A stretch of DNA of 64,000 nt from Streptomyces canus. Lineage in GTDB: Bacteria; Actinomycetota; Actinomycetes; Streptomycetales; Streptomycetaceae. Location of the stretch: positions 682,001 through 746,000 of the forward strand of contig NZ_JAUSWW010000001.1 of the NCBI RefSeq assembly GCF_030815415.1, given 5' to 3'. Shown here in pieces: positions 27,485 to 36,830 of the stretch (the stretch's first letter is position 1; each line of letters opens with the position of its first letter). The position numbers and the translations under genes were made by a program. Below the pieces are notes generated by a model, which worked only from the letters and a program-made list of their open reading frames with translations, was not told where the DNA came from and did not search any database.

Positions 27485-27621
27485 GGCCCTCGTGCTGGTC
27501 CCACGTGTGTCTTGATCCGGAACGCAGGATCAGGCGAAGGCCGCCCCGGTATGCGGGGATTGCCCCGTCCGAGCGAACGCGTGCGAGACGCGCACGACAG
27601 CACGAGGTTAAGAGATCAAGC

Positions 27622-28356
27622 TCAGCTCTTGGTCAGGGTGCGGCCGAGAAGCGGCAACAGGCTGTCCCAGTGACGCTGCAGTGCGGCGGGGTTGAAGGCA
27701 TCGGTGTCGGACATGGTGAAGCCGTGGACGGTGCCGGGGTAGATCTCGGAGGTGTAGCCGACACCCGCCGCGTCCAGGGCCTTGTTGAGCTCGCCGAGGG
27801 CCGCGGGCGTCAAGTCGCTCTCGGCGTGGCCGAAGTGGACCTCGGCGGTGAGCTTGGAGAGGCTGTCGGGTCCGTCGGCTCCCACCGGGCCGTGGAATGC
27901 GGCGAGGGCGGCCACTTGGCCGGGGTGGGCCGCGGCCGTGCGCGTCGCCGCGAGGCCGCCGATGCAGTAGCCGGTCACCGCAAACGGTCCGGCGCTGACC
28001 TCGGGCTGAGCAGTAAGGAACGTGAGATAGGCGTCAGCGTCGCTCAGGACACGTTCTGCGGTGTGCGCCTCGATCAAGGGCATCAGCTGAGCGAAGACCG
28101 CCGACCGGACCTCTTCTCCGATGTGCTCGGGAAGTTCGATCACCGGTGCCCGGCCGTGCCGGTAAAAGAGGTTGGGGACGAGCACGTAGTACCCGTGCCC
28201 GGCCAGCTCCCGGGCCATCTCCCGCAGCACGGGCCGAATCCCGAAGCCGTCCGCGTACATCAGCACCCCTGGGTGCCGACCGCCACCGTCGGGAAGGGCA
28301 GCGAACGCGTCGGCATGGCCGTCCGCGGTGGGAATCTGGAGCATCTTGATGGGCAT
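27622..28356 (-). CDS. Dienelactone hydrolase family protein
   Basis: 244 residues. The DLH nucleophile is Cys in VTGYCIGGLAA, with acid in GHAESDLTPAA and catalytic His in PGTVHGFTM, exactly the Cys-Asp-His triad of carboxymethylenebutenolidase. It would open dienelactone to maleylacetate or hydrolyse a related lactone. The ATG at 28356 has GGAGAA in front; a longer in-frame start at 28458 adds 34 unlike residues. It lies outside the main catabolic operons but fits the same aromatic-degradation theme. Confidence 0.9.
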   Translation of the reverse strand: MPIKMLQIPTADGHADAFAALPDGGGRHPGVLMYADGFGIRPVLREMARELAGHGYYVLVPNLFYRHGRAPVIELPEHIGEEVRSAVFAQLMPLIEAHTAERVLSDADAYLTFLTAQPEVSAGPFAVTGYCIGGLAATRTAAAHPGQVAALAAFHGPVGADGPDSLSKLTAEVHFGHAESDLTPAALGELNKALDAAGVGYTSEIYPGTVHGFTMSDTDAFNPAALQRHWDSLLPLLGRTLTKS

Positions 28357-28544
28357 GAATTCTCCTGTCGTGGTTGACGTATCGAGCCTGTGATCAACAC
28401 GACGGAGGCGGAGCTCGCGCCACAGCGCAAGATCCTCGATCGAACAGCGGGCCCGCACTGGCCCGTACGGCGCTCAGAGGAGCACCGGGTCACCGATCTG
28501 TGAGTGGCGCAATGCCGTCCCGGTAGTCATAGCTGCACAACGTA

Positions 28545-28900
28545 GCCCACCGGACGAAGCAGATGCCAGACCACCGGGCCACAGTGCGGTTCGCGAGATC
28601 GATGACGATGAGGGCCGGCGGTTGCTGCGAACTGTCCGCTGCGGCACGGGGGCGGTGGTGACCTGGCGTCGGGCCCAGATGGTGGGGCTGTCGGCGCAGG
28701 GCATGGCCGTGGCGAAGATCGCCACGGTCACGCTCACCCAGCACGGACCTGGTCCGGGACCGACGGCTTCGCTTCGCGTTACCCGAAGTCAGCCGACCGA
28801 ACCCGGCCTGCCCTTCTCGACCTGGAGCCCGGTTAAATTGGCCGACTGCCTGTCGCCGAGGGGGCCGTCGGCGACATCAGCCAGGCTGACCACGCGACGG
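28545..28900 (+). pseudogene. IS630-family transposase relic
   Basis: The plus strand gives DDEGRRLL-like residues in one frame and then VVTWRRAQMVGLSAQGMAVA and LPFSTWSPVKLADCL in another. The same blocks occur in the nearly complete IS630 copy at 34580-35720 (VVTWRRAQMVLLSAQGMPVA, LPFSTWSLTKLADFL). Between the blocks about 100 bases are missing. The relic is an old internally deleted relative. Confidence 0.75.
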
Positions 28901-29252
28901 CAGCGATGGGGTCGACGAGCCGGGCCTGGTTGGTCCGCGTGGGGCGGACGAAGGGCAGGTGTGTGGGCAGGGTGAGCCACTACTGCCGGGCGGGCTCGTG
29001 CAGGGCGGCGAGCCGGGAGCGATGTTGGTAGTCGCGGCGCGCGAACTGGACGTCGTCGAGTGTGCAGGAGAGCCCTGAACTGGTAGGTCACGTCGTGCGC
29101 ATGTCCGCGACATGGAGAACAGCGCTACTGACCGCCGTTCCGTCAGCGCGCCCGTCATCAGCGGCGCAACGGGCATGTCGGGGCCAGTCGTACGCGTCCC
29201 AGCTGCAGGAATGACCTCCGGGCGGGCCATTCAGGCAGCCAGAGGCGTGTGT
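28901..29252. other. 350-base stretch without a supported gene
   Basis: No frame shows motifs. It joins the IS630 relic to a decayed monooxygenase-like gene. Confidence 0.35.
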
Positions 29253-29549
29253 CAGGGCTGGCCGTCGGGGAGACCCACTCCGCCCAGGACGGCGACGTCC
29301 GTGCGGTGCGGTGGGGCCGACAGCACTCGAGGACTTCTGCGGGGCCGGGGCCTTCGGCGGCCGTCGGAGCGGCAAGGGTGGATCGGGCGCTGGTGTCGTC
29401 CCGCCAGACCTCGGTGACGTGCACCGTATCCGGGTCTGCCGTGACCTGGCTGATCAGGTAGAACTCGCGGCCAGGAAAGCCGTGCAGCCTTTCCGCGACC
29501 TCAGCAGGACAGCGGCGAGTTCGTCGTCCTTGCCCGGATGCGCGGTCAT
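29253..29549 (-). pseudogene. Antibiotic-biosynthesis-monooxygenase (ABM)-like protein, frameshifted
   Basis: MTAHPGKDDELAAVLLR starts in one frame. The next gives FYLISQVTADPDTVHVTEVW, then RDDTSARSTLA, the usual ABM ferredoxin-like strand pattern with the EVW core. A third frame supplies the end VLGGVGLPDGQP. At least two shifts interrupt about 99 codons. ABM proteins are small cofactor-free oxygenases. It lies directly downstream of the VOC gene on the same strand, so it was probably co-transcribed with it. Confidence 0.6.
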
Positions 29550-29571
29550 GATCACCAGCTGCCGGTCATGT

Positions 29572-29958
29572 TCAGACCAGAGTGGTGATGCAGAACGGGT
29601 GGCCGGCGGGGTCCAGCAGAACCCGCCACCGGTCGGGCTGGGGCTGGGTCGGGGGCTCGACAGCGCCCAGGGCCAGCAGGTGAGCCTGCGCGGACTCCAG
29701 GTCGTCGACGCCCAGTTCGATGTGTGCCTGCTTCTCCTGGGACGGGTCCGGCCAGGTGGGACGCCTGTAGTCGGTCAGCCGGTTGAACCCCAGTCCGGCA
29801 GCGCCCTCCTGGCCGAGCAGGATGAAGTCGTCGCTGGAGTAGGCGACGGGCAGGGCGAGGGCCTCCCCGTAGAAGCGGGCCATTTCGGCGGGATCCGGGC
29901 AGTCGAAGGTGACGGCCGCGTAGCGGATCGCGGGTGCGGATGTTTTTCCAGTGCTCAT
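29572..29958 (-). CDS. VOC-family (glyoxalase/bleomycin resistance-like) protein
   Basis: 128 residues with the two beta-alpha-beta-beta-beta modules of the vicinal oxygen chelate fold: IRYAAVTFDCPDPAEMARFY at the start and HIELGVDDLESAQAHLLALG, then LLDPAGHPFCI, at the end. The latter contains the metal-ligand region. Its role could be resistance or dioxygenase-like chemistry. It was originally divergent from the WYL regulator now at 31345; an operator-like palindrome remains just upstream, but an IS3 element now separates the pair. Confidence 0.88.
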   Translation of the reverse strand: MSTGKTSAPAIRYAAVTFDCPDPAEMARFYGEALALPVAYSSDDFILLGQEGAAGLGFNRLTDYRRPTWPDPSQEKQAHIELGVDDLESAQAHLLALGAVEPPTQPQPDRWRVLLDPAGHPFCITTLV

Positions 29959-29977
29959 GAGGATGACGCTATGACGG

Positions 29978-30002
29978 GACCAGGACAGATTCGGTCCTGG
30001 TC
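29978..30002. promoter_or_regulatory. Palindrome between VOC gene and IS3 insertion, candidate WYL-regulator operator
   Basis: GACCAGGAC (29978-29986) and its exact inverse GTCCTGGTC (29994-30002) flank a 7-base spacer. It lies 20-44 bases upstream of the VOC start codon, where a repressor or activator of the divergent pair would bind. Confidence 0.6.
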
Positions 30003-30040
30003 ATGCGGGTGAGGTTCCCCCGTCGTGCGGGAACCGCTGA

Positions 30041-30956
30041 TCAGCTGGTCAGCAGGGGTTGACGGGTGTTCAGATTCGTTGGTTCGGCCGTCGCCTGCTC
30101 GGCGTAGTACTTCTCCTCGAACTCGATCGGGCTGAGGAAGCCGAGCCGCTCCTGGATGCGGCGGGAGTTATAGAAGCCGTCGATGTACTCGAAGAGCGCG
30201 AGATTCGCCTCGGCCCTCGTGGTGAAAGTGCGGCCACGGAGACCCTCGGTTTTGATGAGCATCCAGAGGTTCTCCGCGAGGGCGTTATCGTACGAGTCCC
30301 CGACGGAGCCCATGGATGCCTCAACTCCCGCTCGCATCAGCCGAGTTGTGAGCTTGATGGACGTGTACTGACAGCCGTGGTCGGCGTGATGGATGAGCTT
30401 GCCCGGCTCGACCTCGCGGGACGCGCGCGTACTCCAGCGTGGTCAGGACCAGGTCGGCGTCCGCGCGGTCGGAGGTCTCCCACGCGACCACCCGGCGGGA
30501 GAAGGCGTCCCTGATCGCGGAGAGCCACAACGGTCCCTCGCCGGTGGAGACCTTCGTGAGGTCGGTGACCCACAACCGGTTCGGCGCCGGTGCGGTGAAG
30601 TCCCGGTTGACCAGGTCCGGGGCGAGGCTGGCCTTGGGATCGCGGCGCGTGAAGCCCTTGCGCCGCGGGCTGATCCCCGCGATGTCGGCCTCGCGCATCA
30701 GGCGCTCGACCCGCTTGCGGCCCACGCAGACGCCCTCGCGTTTGAGGACGGCGTGCACGCGCGGCGAGCCGTAATTGCCGCCGGACTCCGCGTGGATCTC
30801 CTTGATCCGCTCGGTCAGTTCGACGTCGCGGCGCCGCCGTTCGCACGGCTCCTTCTCCGCGCGGCGCCAGCGGTAGTAGGTGGAGGAGGCGATGTGCAGT
30901 TCCCGCAGGACGCACTCGACTCCCAGGCGGGGATGCTCGTCAACGAGCGCCGTCAC
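30041..30956 (-). pseudogene. IS3 transposase orfB (integrase core) with an internal frameshift
   Basis: HTH_21 segment (LVDEHPRLGVECVLRELHIA) then the DDE core: NRLWVTDLTKVSTGEGPLWL with the first Asp. After EYARVPR a shift near 30418 breaks the frame at the expected HHADHGCQYTS block, which is readable in the other frame. The last part GSVGDSYDNALAENLWMLIK with the catalytic Glu is in frame from 30337. Its start overlaps the orfA stop (30953-30956), as expected for programmed -1 frameshifting. The second shift is not programmed and should inactivate the enzyme. Confidence 0.85.
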
Positions 30957-31261
30957 CTGGGCCGGGTCGGGTCGAGTTGCGCCGCGAAAAAAGCCGAGGC
31001 CGTCCGCAGGACGTCGTTTGCCCGCTTGAGCTGGACGTTCTCCTTGCGCAGGGCCGCGAGCTCGGCGCGTTCGTCGGTGGTGAGACGGTCGTCGCGTTCG
31101 CCGGCGTCCGCCTCGGCCTGGCGGATCCAGCCGGGCAGGGCCTCGGGGTGCACGCCGAGGTCGACGGCCAGCTTCTTGATCTGCGGCTTCGGCTCGGTGG
31201 TGCGGTACATCCGTACCGCACGCTCACGCAACTCGAGCGAGTATTTCCGGGGTGCAGCCAT
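30953..31261 (-). CDS. IS3 transposase orfA (helix-turn-helix)
   Basis: 102 residues: MAAPRKYSLELRERAVRMYR and KKLAVDLGVHPEALPGWIRQ form the DNA-binding HTH. A leucine-rich coiled segment (ELAALRKENVQLKRANDVL) serves for dimerisation. It starts at the ATG 31261 inside the element and ends in the slippery overlap with orfB. Confidence 0.88.
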   Translation of the reverse strand: MAAPRKYSLELRERAVRMYRTTEPKPQIKKLAVDLGVHPEALPGWIRQAEADAGERDDRLTTDERAELAALRKENVQLKRANDVLRTASAFFAAQLDPTRPR

Positions 31262-31344
31262 GGTCACAGGTCCTCTCATGAGTCCCATCTGACCCGCTGT
31301 CAACTTCCTCCGCATCTCGGGGGAACCTCAGGGACACTTCAGAT

Positions 31345-32310
31345 GTGATCAGCACATCCGCCCGTCTCCTGCGACTGGTCTCGCTCCTGTCCGCACGGCC
31401 GTCGTGGACCTGCGGCGAGCTGGCCGACCACATGGCAGTCACCGAACGCACGGTGCGACGGGACGTCGCCAGGCTCCGGGAACTCGGCTACGGAGTTGAG
31501 TCCGACCCCGGGCCATGGGGCGGTTACCGCCTCCGCGCCGGAGCCCGGGTGCCGCCGTTGATCCTCGATGACGAGGAGGCACTCGCCGTGGCCGTCGGGC
31601 TACGCGAGGCCGCGCTCAGCGGCGTTCTCGGCGGCAACCAGGCCGCGCTGTCGGCACTGCTGAAACTGCGTCAGGTTCTGCCGCGCCGGATCGCGGACCG
31701 GCTGGGCGAGATGGACGCCACCTTTGTTCACACCACAAGGCCCGACGCGCCGCAGATCGCACCCGGCATACTGCTGGAATTGGCCGGCGCGTGTCGCCGG
31801 GGCGAGCGGTGCCGCCTGTCGTACCGCGATCGGGAGGGGAGCGCCACGGTCCGGGATGTCGACCCGTACCGCTTGGTGCACACGGGACGCCGTTGGTACT
31901 TCGTCGCCCGGGACGTGACGCGGGACGAGTGGCGTACCTTCCGGGCCGACAGGGTTGGTCAGATACAGCCGACCGGGCGCCCGGTGGAGCTCATCGACCA
32001 ACCCGATCCGGCCGTGCTTGTTTCCCACTCCATCGCGGCCGGGACCTACCCGCTCTACGTGACGATCCGCCTCCCGCTGCCCATGGACCAGGCGCTGCGG
32101 CTGATCCCACAGACGGTAGGCACCCATCGCCCGGAAGGTCCTGACGCCACGGTCGTCGACATCGGCGGCCCCGACGCGGACGGGCTCGCCAGGTACCTCC
32201 TCAGCCTGGCCACACCACTGCGGGTCCTGTCACCGGACGACGTACGGGAAGCTCTGCTGCGCCGAACCCGGGAACTGACCGAGGACAACGTGAACGACCA
32301 GTCCCGGTAG
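31345..32310 (+). CDS. WYL-domain transcription regulator (YafY type)
   Basis: 321 residues. An N-terminal winged helix (RLLRLVSLLSARPSWTCGEL, then VTERTVRRDVARLRELGYGV) is followed by a WYL domain (CRLSYRDREGSATVRDVDPY, then RRWYFVARDVTRDEW) and a WCX extension. It starts with GTG at 31345. The IS3 insertion at 31330/31331 has removed its native upstream sequence, leaving only 14 bases, and no ribosome site is visible there. Expression may now depend on the element or be lost. Confidence 0.9.
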   Translation: MISTSARLLRLVSLLSARPSWTCGELADHMAVTERTVRRDVARLRELGYGVESDPGPWGGYRLRAGARVPPLILDDEEALAVAVGLREAALSGVLGGNQAALSALLKLRQVLPRRIADRLGEMDATFVHTTRPDAPQIAPGILLELAGACRRGERCRLSYRDREGSATVRDVDPYRLVHTGRRWYFVARDVTRDEWRTFRADRVGQIQPTGRPVELIDQPDPAVLVSHSIAAGTYPLYVTIRLPLPMDQALRLIPQTVGTHRPEGPDATVVDIGGPDADGLARYLLSLATPLRVLSPDDVREALLRRTRELTEDNVNDQSR

Positions 32311-32565
32311 AGAGGCGTTACGCAAGGCAGTCCCCAGCAGCGAGGCCAGGCGCAGGCCAGGGCCGGCTCCGCCGCCCCGTTGACACTGCTCCCCCGATGC
32401 TCCGCCGGGTCCAAATGACCGTCTCCGCCCCACGCTTGGAAGGCAGGACAAACTCAGCCAAAGCGGCGTCCTGGTTCCCGCTGGACCGACCGGGCCGGGA
32501 CAGTAATCGGGCCGATCGCATCCCGCTGCAGCGCGTCGCGCACGGTCGCGGGTCCCTCCCCGGAT
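32311..32565. other. Intergenic stretch, no gene seen
   Basis: Short overlapping frames only; no motif or promoter stands out. Confidence 0.35.
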
Positions 32566-32886
32566 TCACAGGGCGTGGTGCAGCCAGCGCTGGAGGACGG
32601 TGCTGACGTCTGCCGGCAGGGCACTGAGCTGGTCAATGACCGCGCGGTCTTCCGGCATCGGGGGGATACCGGCGGCGGTGAGCGTCGCATTCAGGGCAAG
32701 ACGCCGCTCATCGCGCGGGTCGAGGATCCCGTTGAGGCGTTCGGCAGGGTTGGGCGGCGGCAGGAAGTAGTCCAGGTCGTCACAGGCCTGGTCGGCAGCC
32801 GGCCAGATGTTGTCATGGGTGTCCGGAGCGGCGTAGGGATCGGCGTAGGCGCAGGAACTGAGGTTTTCATTGTTCCAGGGGGTCAT
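32566..32886 (-). CDS. Small hypothetical protein
   Basis: 106 residues, acidic N-terminal half rich in Asp, Pro and Ala (PAADQACDDLDYFLPPPNPA), helical C-terminal half (ALNATLTAAGIPPMPEDRAV, then LQRWLHHAL). I do not recognise the family. Support for a real gene is the GGGAGA ribosome site before the ATG and good codon bias. No signal peptide or membrane segment. Confidence 0.55.
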   Translation of the reverse strand: MTPWNNENLSSCAYADPYAAPDTHDNIWPAADQACDDLDYFLPPPNPAERLNGILDPRDERRLALNATLTAAGIPPMPEDRAVIDQLSALPADVSTVLQRWLHHAL

Positions 32887-33142
32887 CTCTGTCTCCCAGC
32901 GGTGTTGTGCGGACTACTGGTCCAGAGCTCCGCGAGACCTGCTTCGGTTGCGGCTGCGGCCCGACATCACACTGCTGGCGTCTTCGGCGGCTGATCACCT
33001 CGTGTGACCAGCCGCCGGGTCTGGGCCACGCTTTCGGTGGCGCGGGTGCCTCCCGTATGCCGCGTGGGAGGAGGCTGTGTGCAGAGGGAGCTGAAGGACG
33101 GACTGGACGACAGTGGCATCTCCTACCTCTGGGGCTGCCTAG

Positions 33143-34568
33143 TAGGACTCCGTTAGGTTGCTCTGGCTCTTGGGTTTGGGCTGGTGGTGGCTGTTTGGGG
33201 CAGGGGGCGGTGGCAGGTGGTGCAGGTGCCGGTCCAGCAGTTCAGCAGGTCCTGGATGGTGTCGAGGATCTGGTAGAGGGTGAGTCCGCTGTATCGGCTT
33301 TTGGGGCCAGACGCTGTTCGGTGAGGAATGCATGGGCGGCGGTGACCAGGGTGACGTGGTGGTGCCACCCGGTCCAGGAGCGTCCCTCGAAGTGGTCCAG
33401 GCCGAGGCCGTGTTTGAGTTCGCGGTAGTCGTGCTCGATGCGCCAGCGGATCTTGGCCAGGCGGACCAGTTCGGTGAGCGGGGTGTCCTCGGGCAGGCTG
33501 GACAGCCAGTAGCCGGTGGGTGCTTCGGCGCCGTCGGGCCACTCGGCCAGCAGTGTCACTTCGGGCAGGACACCGTCCCAGCTGCCCGGGTCGGTGGCGG
33601 CGGCCTGAGCCAGGCGGCGGGATCGGACCCCAGCCGGCCGCACCCGCAGTGCCAGGAAGCGTGAGCACATCGGCCCGCGGGAGCCTTCCCGCCAGGTCAC
33701 CTCGGTGAACGCCCCCCGACCGTGGTCGTCCGCCAGCGCGGCCACCGCCGACGGCCTGTCGCGGTAGCGGGGCTGGGGCTTGCGGCCGTTGCCGGACCAG
33801 GCCGGGGCCGTGGGCAGCGCATCATGCGGGTGGACGGTCACGTCCGAGCGGATCGCCACCACGTAGTCGATGCTGCGATGTTCCAGTCCGTCGCGGAAGT
33901 CGGCGTTCTGTCCGTAGCCGGCGTCGGCCACCACAACCGGAGGCACCAGACCCCATCCGGCCAGTTCATCGATGGTGTCCAGGGCCAAGCGCCACTTCTC
34001 CCGGTGCCCGATCTCCTCAGGGATCACGGTCTTGCGCCGGCGGACCGGATCGTCCGCCCACTCCCGGGGCACGAACAGCCGCCACTGCAGCGGACAGGAC
34101 GCGGTGTCGGAGACCGCGTGCACGCTCACCGCGACCTGGCAGTTGGCCTGCTTGCCCAAGGCTCCGCAGTACTGATGGGCGACCGCCACCGACATCCGGC
34201 CATCCTTGGGGAACGACACATCGTCGACCGCCCACGCGTCCGGGCCGATCCGGGGCACCATTCGCCGGGCGATCCGCCGCTGCACCGGCATCGGATCCCA
34301 GGTCGACTGGTTCACGAACTGCTGCAGGTTCTGCTCGTTGCCGTCCGGCAGCCGCTCCGCCATGGCCTGGATGGACTTGCGGCGACCGTCCACCATCAGT
34401 CCCCGCAGATAGCAGTCGCTTTTGGCCCTCTGGTCCTTGCGTGGCACCGAGGCGAACACATCAGCGACGAATAACGCCAACTTCGCCCGAGCCCGGTTCA
34501 CTTCATGTGCGTCCACACCTTCAGAGTTCCCCCAAACAGGACCGACAGGCAGACGTAACGGAGTCCTA
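33143..34568. mobile_element. IS701-family insertion sequence with CTAG target duplication
   Basis: 1426 bp. Inverted repeats TAGGACTCCGTTA (33143-33155) and TAACGGAGTCCTA (34556-34568) are perfect over 13 bases. Both sides carry CTAG (33139-33142 and 34569-34572), the known target of this family. It lies directly against the left edge of an IS630 element. Confidence 0.92.
33242..34516 (-). CDS. IS701-family DDE transposase, C-terminal end out of frame
   Basis: 424 residues: DAWAVDDVSFPKDGRMSVAV with the first Asp, VVADAGYGQNADFRDGL with the second and IRWRIEHDYRELKHGLGLDH with the catalytic Glu region. All core motifs are intact. After FLTEQRLAPK the frame leaves the usual ending; LTLYQILDTIQDLLNCWTGT and the CTTCHRPLP zinc-like tail are readable in a neighbouring frame down to 33153. 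A single shift near 33310 is responsible. The catalytic domain could still be made. Confidence 0.88.
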   Translation of the reverse strand: MDAHEVNRARAKLALFVADVFASVPRKDQRAKSDCYLRGLMVDGRRKSIQAMAERLPDGNEQNLQQFVNQSTWDPMPVQRRIARRMVPRIGPDAWAVDDVSFPKDGRMSVAVAHQYCGALGKQANCQVAVSVHAVSDTASCPLQWRLFVPREWADDPVRRRKTVIPEEIGHREKWRLALDTIDELAGWGLVPPVVVADAGYGQNADFRDGLEHRSIDYVVAIRSDVTVHPHDALPTAPAWSGNGRKPQPRYRDRPSAVAALADDHGRGAFTEVTWREGSRGPMCSRFLALRVRPAGVRSRRLAQAAATDPGSWDGVLPEVTLLAEWPDGAEAPTGYWLSSLPEDTPLTELVRLAKIRWRIEHDYRELKHGLGLDHFEGRSWTGWHHHVTLVTAAHAFLTEQRLAPKADTADSPSTRSSTPSRTC

Positions 34569-34579
34569 CTAGTGCCGCA

Positions 34580-35720
34580 TCAAGCAACGTTGGCCCTGTC
34601 GACGACTGCGCGTAGGCGCCGGTCGTCGGCATGGCGGTTTCGCCAGATGATGTAGCGGCGGATCATGCTGCCTTGTTCCTTGTGGTCGGCGTGGTCGGTG
34701 CCGTCGAGGGTGAAGTAGCGCAGGGCGGTGAACTGGGCCTCGATGCGGTTGAGCCACGAGGAGTTCGTCGGGGTGTAGGCGATCTCGACGTTGTTCGCCG
34801 CCGCCCAGTTGCCGACCCGCTGACACTTCTTCGTTGTCAGACGCGGGGAAAAGTTGTCGCAGACGATCGCGATGCGGACACCGACTGGGTAGAGGGTGCG
34901 CAGGTAGCGGCAGAACTCCAGGAACTGGGTGCGTCGCTTGATGGGCTTGATGTGGCCGTAGAGCTTGTCCTTGGCCAGGTCCAGGGCGGCGAACAGGTGC
35001 CGCACCCCGCCGTAGCGATTGTAGGTCGCCCGCCGACGCCGACGTGGTTCACGGTCGGGGGTTTTGTGCCTGCCGCCGCGTTCGGCCCACTGCCGTCCGG
35101 GGTGCGGCATCAGGTTGAGCGGCCCGAACTCGTCCAGACAGAAGACGACTTCGGGCTCGCCGTCCTCGGCTATGACCTCGCCGTCGGCGATCGCGTAGAG
35201 GTGCTCGACGCGGGCTTTCTTGGCCGCGTAGTCCGGGTCACGGGAAGTCTTCCACGTCTTCAGGCGTTGAAAGGAGACGCCTTCCTCGCGGAGCAGGATG
35301 CGCAGGCCCTCGTGGCTGATGTCGTCGACCACCCCCTCGGCGACCAGGAAGTCCGCCAGCTTGGTCAGACTCCAGGTCGAGAACGGCAGGTCGTGCTCGG
35401 TCGGCTTCGACTTCGCGATCTTCTTGATCTCGCGCCGCTCGGGCAGCGTGAACGTCCTGGGCCGACCGCCGGAGTACTTCGGATACAAGGACCCGAAGCC
35501 GTCGGCGTTGAAGTTGTGGATCACGTCCCGGACCCGGTCGGGGCTGGTGAACGACACCGCGGCGATCCGCGCCACCGGCATGCCCTGCGCTGACAGCAGC
35601 ACCATCTGCGCACGCCGCCAGGTCACCACCGACCCCCGTGCCTCTGCGGATGATCCGCAACAGGCGCTGCCCCTCGTCGCCATCGATCTCGCGGACCTGT
35701 ACTGGTTCTGCCACCCGCAC
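34580..35720 (-). pseudogene. IS630-family transposase, frameshifted near the N-terminus
   Basis: The gene opens with MRVAEPVQVREIDGDEGQRL, then LRIIRRGTG. At a run of five G (about 35633) the frame is lost and continues in another as SVVTWRRAQMVLLSAQGMPV through to 34580. The DDE core follows: VVFCLDEFGPLNLMPHPGR, IAIVCDNFSPRL and TPTNSSWLNRIEAQFTAL. One extra G accounts for the break. The right terminus before 35777 and a TA duplication could not be assigned with confidence. Confidence 0.85.
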
Positions 35721-35776
35721 AGCCTTGGCAATACCGCGCCGTCCGGACCAGCGTCCGGACGGCGTGTCACGTCACC

Positions 35777-36427
35777 TCAGGACGCGATGGCAAACGCCGT
35801 GGTCGCTTGCGTGAGGTCGGTGAGGAACTGAGCGCGGTCGAAGCCCTCGTTTTCGACCGTGCCCGGCGGAGGCGTATTCATGAAGCTGAAGTGACCGGCC
35901 CCCGGCACGACGCGAAGGTCGACCTGGGCTGGCGCGCTCTTCAAGCGGATGGCCTGCTCGACGGGCGTGACGGTGTCCATCTCCCCCGCATAGACGAGCA
36001 TCGGCGCTGTCATCGCGTCCAAGGCACCCGGAGCGGCAAACCAGCCGGCAGCGGGCGCGTACAAGACGAGACGGCCGACGCGTGGCTCGCGTGGGACATC
36101 CAGCGGCTTGCCGTCCCGCCCCCAGGGCGTCGCACCGGCGAGACAGAGGCCAGCCCATCCACCGATCGAGTGGCCGACCACCACAACAGCCGCGTCCGGA
36201 GACGCCCATCGGTGGAGTGCCTCGACCAGCCCGACCGGGCGTGCAAGCAGCTCAGCGGTGGTCGCCTCCCGCGCGACGAAACGCTCGAAGTAAGGCGCAA
36301 TGACCTGGCAGCCATGGGCTGCCAGATGCTCCAGGAGGGGTCGGTAACGCTCCGGATCGCCGCCTGCTCCAGCAGCGAAGAGCACGACACGCTCATGGTT
36401 CGTGGGACCAAGCGTCAGTGCTTGCAT
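35777..36427 (-). CDS. Alpha/beta hydrolase (dienelactone-hydrolase-like, chlorophyllase type)
   Basis: 216 residues: VVLFAAGAGGDPERYRPLLE, nucleophile elbow VVGHSIGGWAGLCLA, acid in YAGEMDTVTPVEQA and His in PGAGHFSFMNTPPP. The stop codon lies just before the IS630 region, so its 3' end may have been near the insertion but the fold looks complete. Substrate unknown. Confidence 0.85.
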   Translation of the reverse strand: MQALTLGPTNHERVVLFAAGAGGDPERYRPLLEHLAAHGCQVIAPYFERFVAREATTAELLARPVGLVEALHRWASPDAAVVVVGHSIGGWAGLCLAGATPWGRDGKPLDVPREPRVGRLVLYAPAAGWFAAPGALDAMTAPMLVYAGEMDTVTPVEQAIRLKSAPAQVDLRVVPGAGHFSFMNTPPPGTVENEGFDRAQFLTDLTQATTAFAIAS

Positions 36428-36499
36428 CTCGCTCCTTCACCACAGCGCCGTTCCCCGAAGACGGCCCGCGGGTCACTCCATGCTCTGTTATGGCCTCAG

Positions 36500-36830
36500 A
36501 TTAGCGCGCAGACTGGTCTGGTCGATGGTGTCGGTCGACAATCAGAGCATTCTGCAGGTGCTCGCGGACCGGCGTCGCTTCCACCAGGGGCCGCTGACCT
36601 GCCAGGAGATAGCCGCGTGGTCCGGCATGAACCTGATGGCGGCCGAGGCAGAGGCGCTGCAGTCGAAGGCCAATCGGCTGATCGCGCGCGGCATTCAACG
36701 CCCGGGTCAACTCGCGGTTGACTCCCGTGCGGTCTCCAAGTCCTCCAGTTCGTCCAGCTTCAGCTTCACATCCGCGTTGTCCTGTTCGAGCCGGACGATC
36801 CACTGCTGAAACCGCCCCTCGATCCCCGCC
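36500..36830. pseudogene. Decayed transposon-associated sequences on both strands
   Basis: The plus strand encodes DNQSILQVLADRRRFHQG, then PLTCQEIAAWSG and SKANRLIARG, resembling the small winged-helix proteins found beside Streptomyces mobile elements. The minus strand at 36690-36830 gives RFQQWIVRLEQDNADVKLKL and, after a shift, NRELTRALNAARDQ, a coiled coil like those near integrases. Neither is complete. I am only moderately sure of both. Confidence 0.4.

Larger units (their letters stand above)
30010..31330. mobile_element. IS3-family insertion sequence, complete ends, GGG target duplication
   Basis: 1321 bp bounded by the inverted repeat TGAGGTTCCCCCG (30010-30022) and CGGGGGAACCTCA (31318-31330). 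GGG on both outer sides gives the 3-bp duplication typical of IS3. It contains orfA and orfB on the minus strand in the usual overlapping arrangement. It inserted 14 bases before the GTG of the WYL regulator. Confidence 0.88.
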
